Shown piece after piece: positions 1 through 6,527 of a stretch of 47,339 bases of DNA. Position 1 is the first letter of the stretch, and every line of letters starts with the position of its first letter. This DNA comes from Streptomyces sp. AC512_CC834 (GTDB taxonomy: Bacteria; Actinomycetota; Actinomycetes; Streptomycetales; Streptomycetaceae). Made by a program: the position numbers and the translations under genes. Location of the stretch: the NCBI RefSeq assembly GCF_019049325.1, contig NZ_JAGMUO010000043.1:1-47339 (forward strand), given 5' to 3'. The notes under the pieces are model-generated. The model made no database searches and had not been told where the DNA came from. It saw only the letters and a program-made list of their open reading frames with translations.

Positions 1-348
1 ATCGAGGCTAGCGCCCCGCGCAGCCACGACCACCGTCGACCTTCCCGACAGCAGAGGACAACAACACCACCATGATCAACTTAAGCTAAGTGGCATTGCT
101 TCTTGAGGCGAGGGTGGGAGTAGGTTGCTGCACGTTCTCGCGAGTTCCACGGAAAGCTGGCTACGGCGGCGGTGAGTCACTCAGGGCGGACTGGAATTCT
201 GATGTTGAGGAACAGGTGAACCTCGCTAGTCTGCTGCTTGTTGGCGATGTCCGGGGTGGCGCCTCCCGCTACTGAAATTCAATTCGTGATGTCGGTCGGA
301 TCGTGGTGTCGTGCAGATTGGAAACCGCTGGGCGCTGGCCATCCGGGA
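1..348. other. No supportable gene at the left edge
   Basis: The first bases are open in one forward frame up to a TGA near position 100, so the 3' end of a gene entering from the left cannot be excluded, but nothing in that short peptide is recognisable. The rest up to the hypothetical gene on the other strand has lower coding bias than its surroundings and no clear ribosome binding site. I see no repeat or RNA gene here. Confidence 0.4.
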
Positions 349-711
349 TCAAGAGCGTGGCTGCAGCCAGTGACGCGCGGCGGCCAGTGTCACCTCGATG
401 TCGTCGCTCCATGAACAGACTTCTAGCCACGCCAAGTAGCCGCCCTGCGTGAAGGCCAGGACCTCGCCGGGGCACTCACCGGCCTCGGTGACGAGCTGCG
501 CTTCGGCCGCCACGACAGTGCCGGGGCCGGTGGGCGCGGGCTCGACCTTGCTGGTGTCGAGTTCGAAGTAGGCGGTACCGCACCCGCATGTGCAGCGAGC
601 TCGCACGCTGAGGTGCGGAACCTGCCGTCGGAGCGCGGCATAAACCGGACTGTCCGTGTTCAGGACTGCCGCAAACACGTCGGCTACGTCGGCAGGCAGG
701 CTCCCGGTCAT
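349..711 (-). CDS. Conserved hypothetical protein (120 aa)
   Basis: A small soluble protein of unknown function. The visible features are a cysteine-rich turn, CTCGCGTAYFELD (around residues 39-51), that could bind a metal, and a C-terminal stretch rich in Trp and Asp (YLAWLEVCSWSDDIEVTL). It has no signal peptide and no membrane segment. From memory, proteins of this shape recur as hypotheticals in Streptomyces; I cannot name a domain. The ATG at 711 is preceded only by a weak purine run, so the start is not certain. It stands alone upstream of the insertion sequence cluster. Codon use is typical of the genome, which supports a real gene. Confidence 0.6.
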   Translation of the reverse strand: MTGSLPADVADVFAAVLNTDSPVYAALRRQVPHLSVRARCTCGCGTAYFELDTSKVEPAPTGPGTVVAAEAQLVTEAGECPGEVLAFTQGGYLAWLEVCSWSDDIEVTLAAARHWLQPRS

Positions 712-803
712 CCCGTCACCGTATCTGAGCAGGGGCTTTTGGCTCCGACCGTGCCTGACCCATTGCCGTTCGGCCGGCCGGTGTGTTCACGCGTTCAGGT
801 CTA

Positions 804-818
804 AGGGCTGTCCCGTAA
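804..818 (+). repeat. Left terminal inverted repeat of the IS5 element
   Basis: agggctgtcccgtaa, an exact inverted match to 1658-1672. The preceding TA is the target duplication. With that TA included, the outer 17 bases on each side are mutually complementary. Confidence 0.9.
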
Positions 819-847
819 CTGCTGGCCACGGGTGACATGATCTTGGT

Positions 848-1618
848 GTGTCTGCTGTGATCACGGCGTCGGAGCCGTCATGGATAGCCCCCTTCTCCGG
901 GTTGAGCCCGCGTCAGTTCAGCAAGCTGATCACGGCACTGCGCCGGGAAGGCGCCGACCCGGTCCGCAAGGGCCGGCCGTGGAGCCTGCCTCTTGAGGAT
1001 CGGGTCCTGCTGGTCGCCGCGTACTGGCGGACCAACCTGACCATGCGGCAGCTCGCCCCGCTTTTCGGAGTCTCCAAGTCCGCGGCCGACCGCATCATCG
1101 ACCACCTCGGGCCGTCGCTCGCCCTCCAGCAGCGCAAGCGCTTCGGAAAGGACACCGTGCTGATCGTCGACGGCACCCTGGTCCCCACCCGCGACCACAC
1201 CGTCGCCGAGCAGTCGAAGAACTACCGGTACTCCACCAACCACCAGGTCGTCATCGACGCCGACACCCGGCTCGTCGTCGCCGTCGGCCGGCCACTGCCC
1301 GGCAACCGCAACGACTGCAAGGCGTGGGAGCTGTCCGGAGCGAAGGCGGCCGTCGGCAGGACCACCGTGATCGCGGACGGCGGCTACCGGGGCACCGGCC
1401 TGGTCATCCCGCACCGCCGCGAACCCGGCCAGGTCGCACTCCCGGGCTGGAAAGAGGAACACAACACCTCCCACCGCATAGTCCGCGCCCGCGTCGAGCA
1501 CGCCTTCGCCCGAATGAAGACCTACAAGATCCTCCGCGACTGCCGCCTCAAAGGCGACGGCGTCCACCAGGCCATGCTTGGCATCGCCCGGCTGCACAAT
1601 CTCACCCTCGCCGGGTGA
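848..1618 (+). CDS. IS5-family DDE transposase
   Basis: A transposase of 256 residues, normal for a single-ORF IS5 element, that would cut and rejoin the ends of the surrounding element. The N-terminal third carries a helix-turn-helix (LTMRQLAPLFGVSKSAADRI, about residues 74-93). The catalytic core follows with the DDE pattern: Asp in LIVDGTLVP, Asp in VIADGGYRG, and Glu in RVEHAFARMK near the C-terminus. GTG at 848 is the earliest start inside the element; a later start would still keep the catalytic core. No frameshift or stop is visible. The gene occupies the element between the two inverted repeats, so it should be functional. Confidence 0.92.
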   Translation: MSAVITASEPSWIAPFSGLSPRQFSKLITALRREGADPVRKGRPWSLPLEDRVLLVAAYWRTNLTMRQLAPLFGVSKSAADRIIDHLGPSLALQQRKRFGKDTVLIVDGTLVPTRDHTVAEQSKNYRYSTNHQVVIDADTRLVVAVGRPLPGNRNDCKAWELSGAKAAVGRTTVIADGGYRGTGLVIPHRREPGQVALPGWKEEHNTSHRIVRARVEHAFARMKTYKILRDCRLKGDGVHQAMLGIARLHNLTLAG

Positions 1619-1657
1619 GCAGGAGCCCAGCAGCTCATCCAGCCCGTCGTAGATCAT

Positions 1658-1672
1658 TTACGGGACAGCCCT
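1658..1672 (-). repeat. Right terminal inverted repeat of the IS5 element
   Basis: ttacgggacagccct, the exact inverse complement of 804-818, followed by the TA target duplication at 1673-1674. Confidence 0.9.
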
Positions 1673-1761
1673 TAGGTTGGTGCTGGCGAGGCAGCCGTCG
1701 ATGACTTCCGGTCGGTACTGCAGCATCTTGAGCTTACGCTTCCCGGCGCGGGTGATCTGGC

Positions 1762-1917
1762 CCGCAGCACGAGATCGACGCGGGCACGCGGCCGGGGACG
1801 ACGACGGACGAATCGGCCCAGCTCAAGGCAATGAAAAAGGAGATCGCCGAGCTGAAGCGGGCGAACGAGACCCTGAAGGCGGCGGCGAGTTTCTTCGCGG
1901 CCGAGCTCGACCCGGCT
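1762..1917 (+). pseudogene. IS3-family OrfA remnant
   Basis: The forward frame reads EIDAGTRPGTTTDESAQLK and then MKKEIAELKRANETLKAAAS and FFAAELDP. That is the well-known leucine-zipper C-terminal half of IS3-family OrfA transposase subunits. The N-terminal helix-turn-helix half and all of OrfB are absent, and no terminal repeats remain, so this is a dead fragment. It directly abuts the unidentified C-terminal fragment on its left and the methyltransferase remnant on its right, which suggests stacked insertions and deletions. Confidence 0.8.
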
Positions 1918-1929
1918 GGGCTCCAGGAT

Positions 1930-2113
1930 GTGGAGGTCCGCCGTGGAGATGATGCGGTCGTAACGGTGGGAGGGTCCAGTAGCCCTGTGCGCCGTCGCCG
2001 ACGGCTGCGGTCGGCCGGATACCCACCGACTCGAGGTGTCGGACGGCGGTTTCGACCAGTCTGGGGTCGATGTCGATAGACACACGTGGCGGGTGATCTC
2101 TCGGGGCGCCCAC
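1930..2113 (-). pseudogene. Frameshifted PCMT-type methyltransferase fragment
   Basis: The minus strand encodes RVSIDIDPRLVETAVRHLES and then GDGAQGYW. After a one-base frame change it continues with YDRIIST. Together these match the order of motifs in protein-L-isoaspartate O-methyltransferase-like proteins: the acidic SAM-binding strand (D-I-D-P), the GDG turn and the YDRII strand. Both ends are missing: the upstream part stops near 2113 and the downstream part runs into the IS3 remnant. It is a decayed relic lying just downstream of the XRE/TPR regulator on the same strand, which suggests it was once that regulator's operon partner. Confidence 0.6.
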
Positions 2114-2159
2114 TGTCGTGGCTGACTTTCTGTGGCTGAGGTTGAAGGTGCGACGGGGA

Positions 2160-3500
2160 TCAGGCGACCCGCGACGGTGGTGCGATCGTCCGTGCTCGGT
2201 CGTACAGGTCGAGCGCCGTCGCGTTCTTCAGATGAGGGCGCAGGAGACCGAACATCGCCTGCACGCGGTCGTCGGCGCGGCCGGACTGCACCTTGGGGTA
2301 GTCGTCGAGGGTCTGGTGCCAGGTGACGCAGGCCGCTTCCAGGTGGCCGAGTTCCAACTGCCGCTCTGCCAACAGGCCACGACGGTGTACGCGTGTGCGC
2401 TGGTACACGCTCGGCCGGAGCCGGTCCGCCTGCTGCATGGCGTCGACGGCTCCGGACTTGTCACCGAGTTCGTAACGTACCTGGCTGACGTGGTAGTTGA
2501 GCGAAGAGGGGTCGTACGAGCCGAACGCCTTCCCGCGTGACTCGGCACGGTCCATGGCCGCCTCGGCCTCCCGGATGCAGCGCAGCGCACCCGTACGGTC
2601 GCCGGTCTGCGCGGCGGCGTGTGCCTGCTGGCCGACGAGGAAGGCCAGCATCCGGGGGCCGGCCTTCGGGGAGGCGGCGGCAGCGGCGTCGGCCAGTTCC
2701 ATGGCCTTCGCCCCGTGGCGGAGGTCGACCGCCTGGACGCTCATGCCCCGCAAGGTGGTGCAGTACGTCAGGTGGTCCTCGGCCGCGCCCGCCAGCTCCA
2801 GGGCCTTGACGTAGTAGCGCTGCGCGAGACCGTGCAGACCTTCGTCCACGGCCATGTAGCCGGTCAGGTAGAGCAGGTCCGAGGCGGCGGACAGCATCGC
2901 CTTGCGTACGTTCTCGGGTGCGTCGGCGCGCAGGTAGGAGGCCACGGTGTTGACCATGAACGAGGCTGCCATGGGGCGTGCGTGACGACCGCCGAACTCG
3001 TCGTCCAGTTCCGAAACCCGCTCGGTCATGGCGATGACCATGTCCACTTCGTTCATACCGATGCGACTTGTGCGGCCGGACTGAATGGCATCGGCCCGCC
3101 CGACCACATCCGGCCAGCCGGGAATGGTGACGGCGACGGAGAACAGGCCGGCACCCAGGACGCTGCGGCGGGACGGGTCCATATCCAGCCTCCCCAGGTC
3201 GATCACCCCTTCCACGGTATCCGCAGCCGTGGAGGAGCGATCGCGTGGAACGGGCAGTCCGGCCTCGGCATGGGTGACGGGGCGGCCGAGGCGGCGGGAG
3301 AGAGCTTCGAGGATGCATCCGCGCACCGCACCCCGAGGGACGGTGCCGCCCAGCCAGTGGCTCACCGCCGACTCGTCGTAACGAAGAGGGATCCCGGTCT
3401 CTGTACCGACGCGGTTCACCGCCCGTGCGAACTGGCGGTGAGTCCAGCGGCTCTCGGCGAGCAGGCGCCCGAGCGCCACGTTCGATTCACGCTCGGCCAT
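2160..3500 (-). CDS. XRE-like N-terminal / TPR-rich regulator (446 aa)
   Basis: A cytoplasmic regulator-like protein. Residues about 8-75 look like a lambda-repressor type helix-turn-helix domain (GRLLAESRWTHRQFARAVN, then ESAVSHWLGGTVPRG). A linker follows, with a short hydrophobic run (VLGAGLFSVAVTIPGWPDVV) that resembles the Tat-like or spacer segment often seen in these Streptomyces proteins. From about residue 150 the protein is a series of alpha-helical pairs typical of tetratricopeptide repeats, probably a peptide- or protein-sensing surface. The ATG at 3500 has a good aaggggag upstream. It is transcribed divergently from two small ORFs, and a methyltransferase relic lies downstream. 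The target genes are unknown. Confidence 0.75.
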   Translation of the reverse strand: MAERESNVALGRLLAESRWTHRQFARAVNRVGTETGIPLRYDESAVSHWLGGTVPRGAVRGCILEALSRRLGRPVTHAEAGLPVPRDRSSTAADTVEGVIDLGRLDMDPSRRSVLGAGLFSVAVTIPGWPDVVGRADAIQSGRTSRIGMNEVDMVIAMTERVSELDDEFGGRHARPMAASFMVNTVASYLRADAPENVRKAMLSAASDLLYLTGYMAVDEGLHGLAQRYYVKALELAGAAEDHLTYCTTLRGMSVQAVDLRHGAKAMELADAAAAASPKAGPRMLAFLVGQQAHAAAQTGDRTGALRCIREAEAAMDRAESRGKAFGSYDPSSLNYHVSQVRYELGDKSGAVDAMQQADRLRPSVYQRTRVHRRGLLAERQLELGHLEAACVTWHQTLDDYPKVQSGRADDRVQAMFGLLRPHLKNATALDLYDRARTIAPPSRVA

Positions 3501-3527
3501 GCTCTCAACTCCCCTTGACCTTGCGAA

Positions 3528-3544
3528 CTTTCAAGGCTTTCAAG
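3528..3544. promoter_or_regulatory. Direct repeat in the divergent promoter region
   Basis: Two copies of ctttcaag separated by one base lie 28-44 bp upstream of the regulator's ATG, between divergently transcribed genes. The position fits an operator or part of the regulator's promoter. It could be an autoregulatory site, but nothing shows this directly. Confidence 0.3.
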
Positions 3545-3649
3545 TCCTGACGCTGCGGCAACGGTACCGCTGAGCGTGGCCGTGCGGTTGCGTAGAGACA
3601 GCAGGCAACGGCGAGTCCTCGCCGCAGCAGTCGTCTGAAGGGCTGAGGG

Positions 3650-3877
3650 ATGAGAAGCGAAGCACGGGCCCGTCTGGCTCGGATGACCGAGGAGCATGGC
3701 ATGGACGGGGTGTTGAGGATCGACACCTACCAGGGCGCGGACCTGCCGCCGGGTTCGAACCGGTTCTCGCCGTGTCTCTGCCCGCAGCACGGCGGTGCCA
3801 CGCCCGAGTACGGCGCGGAGATGCTGAGCGCCGCAGTGCGCGAGGCCAACCAGCGCAGCCGCGGAGAGCGGCTGTGA
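3650..3877 (+). CDS. Small hypothetical protein with a Cys-Leu-Cys motif (75 aa)
   Basis: A short soluble protein beginning MRSEARARLARMTEEHGMDG and carrying NRFSPCLCPQHGG (about residues 37-49). The two cysteines one residue apart plus a histidine could bind metal or undergo redox chemistry. No known family is recognised. The ATG has a gctgaggg purine run upstream. It is divergent from the XRE/TPR regulator, and its stop overlaps the GTG of the next small ORF (gtga), a common sign of translational coupling. Confidence 0.5.
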   Translation: MRSEARARLARMTEEHGMDGVLRIDTYQGADLPPGSNRFSPCLCPQHGGATPEYGAEMLSAAVREANQRSRGERL

Positions 3878-3987
3878 ACCGGTTAGCCGCAGCCGTCAGC
3901 CGCTACGTCGGACCACTCCTGATCACCACCATCTCGGGATCGGTCAGTTTCGTCCTGGGCGTCGCCGCCGCGTCCACCCCCACCTGA
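3874..3987 (+). CDS. Very small predicted membrane protein (37 aa) with a TTA codon
   Basis: Starts at a GTG that overlaps the previous stop codon by four bases and encodes VNRLAAAVSRYVG followed by a single hydrophobic stretch (LLITTISGSVSFVLGVAAA) long enough to span a membrane. Residue 4 is a TTA leucine codon (3883-3885), rare in Streptomyces and dependent on the bldA tRNA. The overlap and the membrane helix argue for a real gene. The size makes this uncertain, and the function is unknown. Confidence 0.4.
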   Translation: MNRLAAAVSRYVGPLLITTISGSVSFVLGVAAASTPT

Positions 3988-4240
3988 CTCCTCCCCGTCA
4001 CGCATCCAGGCTCTCCACCTGTGATGAGGGAGCGCCCGCCGTCGGAAGCGGTGGGCACCCCGTCCGGCTGCCTTCTTCGCACCGCCGAGTTGCCGATCGG
4101 CGTCTCCGCGGGCCTTCTCGAGGAGGCAGGGGGCGCGTGGTGGCCAGGCCAACTCCCTGTCCGTATCCCGGCCACCCTGTTCCTGCTCCAGCCCCGGGCT
4201 TCGCCTGTGAACTGGCGACGGCCCGGGGCAACGAGGTGGA

Positions 4241-4474
4241 TCAGCCGCGCAACCTGGCGAAGTCGGTGACGGTGGAGTGAGCGGGCTTCAGGGCGTCGAC
4301 GAAGGTGGCGAATGTGGTGGGCGGGAGGGTGAGGACTGCTCCCGCCGCGACCTTTGAGTCACGTATGAAGACGTGGTCGGGACAGGGCGCTATCTCGACG
4401 CAGTTGTTGCCGTCGCCGCCGCCGGAGTGGGACGACTTCCGCCAGTTGCCGGGGGTGGTCACGGGGCGCCTCAC
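4241..4474 (-). CDS. DUF397 protein (77 aa)
   Basis: A short protein of the DUF397 family, typically the partner of a WhiJ-type XRE regulator in streptomycetes. The family pattern is clear: NWRKSSHSGGGDGNNCVEIA, then FIRDSK, then a hydrophobic segment ending in a WxxFVDALK-like helix. The start codon overlaps the stop of the upstream XRE gene (ATGA), so the two are almost certainly co-translated. In described WhiJ/DUF397 pairs the small protein is thought to modulate the regulator, in a manner compared with toxin-antitoxin pairs. Its C-terminus is somewhat longer than usual (about 70 aa) by a polar tail. Confidence 0.88.
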   Translation of the reverse strand: MRRPVTTPGNWRKSSHSGGGDGNNCVEIAPCPDHVFIRDSKVAAGAVLTLPPTTFATFVDALKPAHSTVTDFARLRG

Positions 4475-5322
4475 CGTTTCTTCGTCAGCCTGTGGATGAA
4501 GTCACGCGAACGCTCGGGATCGAGTGACGCGGCCTCCACTCTACGGAAGAGCGTTCGATAGACGTCGAGTTGAGCCTCTGAATCGACGAACGCGGCTCCG
4601 TGCGGGGCGTCGCGCACGGCGGTGTCCAGCCTTGGTACGGCGCCGTCGGCCAGCATCATGGTGGTCCAGGTCGCACCGAAGTTGTCCAGGTCGAAGGGGA
4701 TGACCCGCACGGTGATGTTGGATGCTTCCGAGAATTCCAGGACCCGGGCAAGCTGAGTTCGTGCGACGGCGCCGTCGCCGACTCTGATGCGCAGCGCCGC
4801 CTCGTGAATGAGTGCCTCGTACGGGGCGTCCCTGTCCCCTTCGAGGATCACCTTGCGCCGCATGCGGTGCTCGACACGTGACTCGAGGTCGTCATGGGGG
4901 AGTGCGGGGACCCTGGAGGAGAAGGCAGCGCGGGCGTAGTCCTCGGTCTGGAGCAGCCCGGGAATGAACATGAACTCCACGTCGCGGCGGAAGGCGGCAT
5001 GGTGTTCCAGTTCGGCGATGTCCATGAAGGGCGTAGGCAGTAGTCCTCGGTACTCCTCCCACCAGCCTCGGGTTCGGTCTGTCGCCATGGCGACCAGCGC
5101 GTCGATCAACCGCTCGTCACGGCACGCGTAATCGGCCGCGAGGCGGCGCAGGCGTGCCTCGCTCACACCGGTGAGCCCGGATTCGATGTGGCTGATCTGT
5201 GTGTGCCCCACTCCGAGCAGGGCTGCGGCTTCGCGAGAGGCGAGGCCCGCGGCTTCGCGGAGTCTGCGAAGTTCGACCGCCAGGCGCATCTGGCGTGCCG
5301 TGGGTTCCCGCCGCAGGGGCAT
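4471..5322 (-). CDS. WhiJ-like XRE regulator with DUF5753 (Scr1-type) domain
   Basis: A 283-residue DNA-binding protein. Residues about 10-65 form a helix-turn-helix (ELRRLREAAGLASREAAALL, then HTQISHIESGLTGVSEARL). The rest is the DUF5753 sensor-like domain, recognisable by YRGLLPTPFMDIAELEHHAA, by FIPGLLQTEDYARA near its middle and by the C-terminal part with VRVIPF. Family members are known from S. coelicolor development (WhiJ) and many paralogous clusters. It overlaps the DUF397 gene by four bases and diverges from an HATPase gene, the canonical layout of these sets. Confidence 0.9.
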   Translation of the reverse strand: MPLRREPTARQMRLAVELRRLREAAGLASREAAALLGVGHTQISHIESGLTGVSEARLRRLAADYACRDERLIDALVAMATDRTRGWWEEYRGLLPTPFMDIAELEHHAAFRRDVEFMFIPGLLQTEDYARAAFSSRVPALPHDDLESRVEHRMRRKVILEGDRDAPYEALIHEAALRIRVGDGAVARTQLARVLEFSEASNITVRVIPFDLDNFGATWTTMMLADGAVPRLDTAVRDAPHGAAFVDSEAQLDVYRTLFRRVEAASLDPERSRDFIHRLTKKR

Positions 5323-5387
5323 CAGTGACTCCTTGGATCAATGCGCCTGTTGACGCGACTCGTTCGGGGGCGAATTGCGCGACCCGC

Positions 5388-5417
5388 TTGTTTCGCATCA
5401 CATCTTAGGTCTACCTT
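5388..5417 (+). promoter_or_regulatory. Candidate promoter for the HATPase gene
   Basis: TTGTTT at 5388-5393 and TACCTT at 5412-5417 are separated by 18 bp in a locally A/T-richer stretch between the divergent XRE and HATPase genes. It resembles a vegetative promoter, but the -10 match is only moderate and no start site is known. Confidence 0.35.
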
Positions 5418-5545
5418 CAGTGACGCGCCGCACACTCTGCGGAATCCCGGGGCACCGGAAGCGCACCACTCCGTCCTGCCAGGACGCGCGCGGCATTGCC
5501 ACCGACCCCGCACTCAACCACTCACCACCGAGCAGGAGCTGCCGC

Positions 5546-5968
5546 ATGCCCGAAACCGACCCGTGGGAGTACTCCCTCTACATCCCGAACGACGTCCGAG
5601 CCGTCACCGTCAGCCGCCGCACCCTCCGCCTCATCCTCACGATGCACGGCCTGATCGGCATGGTCGACGTGGCGGAACTCCTCGCGACGGAGCTGGTCTC
5701 GAACGCCGTACGGCACACCAAGGGCCCGGCCGCACTGCGCGTGCGCTGGCCGGGAAACGGCGTACTGCGCATCGGCGCGTGGGACGCGGACCCGTCCCCG
5801 CCCGAGCCGCCGCTCCCGTTCGACCGGGGGCTGGACGCCGAGGAGGGACGGGGGCTGGCCCTGGTGCGCGCCTGCGCCGACGTATGGGGCTGGCAGCCGC
5901 TGGCCCGGGAGGGCAACCGAGGCAAATACATCTGGTGCGAACTCGGCTCTTCGGGGTCGGCGGCGTGA
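5546..5968 (+). CDS. HATPase_c anti-sigma-factor-like ATP-binding protein (140 aa)
   Basis: A small stand-alone GHKL ATPase domain like those of RsbW/SpoIIAB-type serine kinases. The N-box is visible as ELVSNAVRHT, and the G1/G2 region as WDADPSPPEP and EEGRGLALVRACADVWGW. The reading frame is open far upstream, but ATG at 5546 is chosen because of aggagct just ahead of it and because the homologous fold begins there. In streptomycete WhiJ-type clusters such ATPases sit opposite the XRE gene. They may control a sigma or anti-sigma partner, but none is encoded beside it. Confidence 0.85.
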   Translation: MPETDPWEYSLYIPNDVRAVTVSRRTLRLILTMHGLIGMVDVAELLATELVSNAVRHTKGPAALRVRWPGNGVLRIGAWDADPSPPEPPLPFDRGLDAEEGRGLALVRACADVWGWQPLAREGNRGKYIWCELGSSGSAA

Positions 5969-6100
5969 ACGTTTCGTCGCCGCTCGAAAGGGTGAACGTG
6001 CCGCGATCACCCGACAATCCGGTCCTACTCCAGAAATAGATTGCGCGCATGGTCACATCCACCCACGAGACGAACTGGTCACCAAGGCAAGGAAGAACGC

Positions 6101-6322
6101 ATGAATCCTGTTGATGACGCCTCTACCTTGAGCGTTTCGTGGCGGAAGTCCACATACAGCGACAGCGGAGCACAGTGTGTCGAGTGCGGGCTCGTCGACC
6201 GTCAGTGGATGGCCGTCCGGGACAGCAAGAATCCGACCGGCCCGGCGCTGGTCTTCGACAGTGCCGTGATGTCCGCGTTCACCGCCGCTGTGGCCCGTGG
6301 CGGGCTCCGCTCCGACGCGTAG
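6101..6322 (+). CDS. Second DUF397 protein (73 aa)
   Basis: Another DUF397 member with the signature SWRKSTYSDSGAQCVECG, then WMAVRDSKNPTGPALVF, then a C-terminal helix (FTAAVARGGL). ATG at 6101 is preceded by aaggaag at a good distance; the open frame extends further upstream without support. It lies downstream of the HATPase, on the opposite side of the set from the first DUF397 gene. The locus therefore has two DUF397 proteins for one XRE regulator. The first keeps an acidic VEIA after its Cys and this one has VECG, so they may have different partners. Confidence 0.88.
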   Translation: MNPVDDASTLSVSWRKSTYSDSGAQCVECGLVDRQWMAVRDSKNPTGPALVFDSAVMSAFTAAVARGGLRSDA

Positions 6323-6527
6323 GAGGGCGACCCGCTCAAACGACGGCTCGCTCCGACGAGTTCGGAGCGTGCCGCTTTCCTCGTGGCCCCGCCACTTCGA
6401 GTCACGACGCGGTCACGATCTCCGTCCCGACCGCGGACGCGCTCTTGCCGCCCTCACCCCCCTGGCGTACACCAGAGCGCACGGGACAGCGCCGGACGTT
6501 CGACGAGGAACGAAGAACGGGGCAGTG

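Larger units (their letters stand above)
804..1672 (+). mobile_element. IS5-family insertion sequence (IS427-like), apparently intact
   Basis: An 869 bp element bounded by perfect 15 bp terminal inverted repeats: agggctgtcccgtaa at 804-818 and its complement at 1658-1672. It is flanked on both sides by TA (802-803 and 1673-1674). A TA duplication and a length below 1 kb are usual for the IS427 group of IS5. One transposase gene fills it. Ends, target duplication and DDE residues are all intact, which suggests a recent or still functional copy. Confidence 0.9.
785..1758 (-). pseudogene. C-terminal fragment of an unidentified gene, split by the IS5 element
   Basis: Deleting the IS (804-1672) and one copy of its TA target joins two stretches of the minus strand into one frame. 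The frame reads KRKLKMLQYRPEVIDG, then CLASTNLDLNA, and ends at a TGA whose complement is at 785-787. The upstream end of the fragment runs into the IS3 OrfA remnant near 1758, where the frame is lost. The reading frame crossing the former target site, with a plausible C-terminus, is the evidence that a gene was here. Its family is not recognised. Confidence 0.4.

Noticed and set aside
848..1618. Minus-strand ORF of similar length opposite the IS5 transposase (878-1657)
   Set aside because: It is in the mirror frame, lacks any motif, and the plus strand has HTH and DDE residues.
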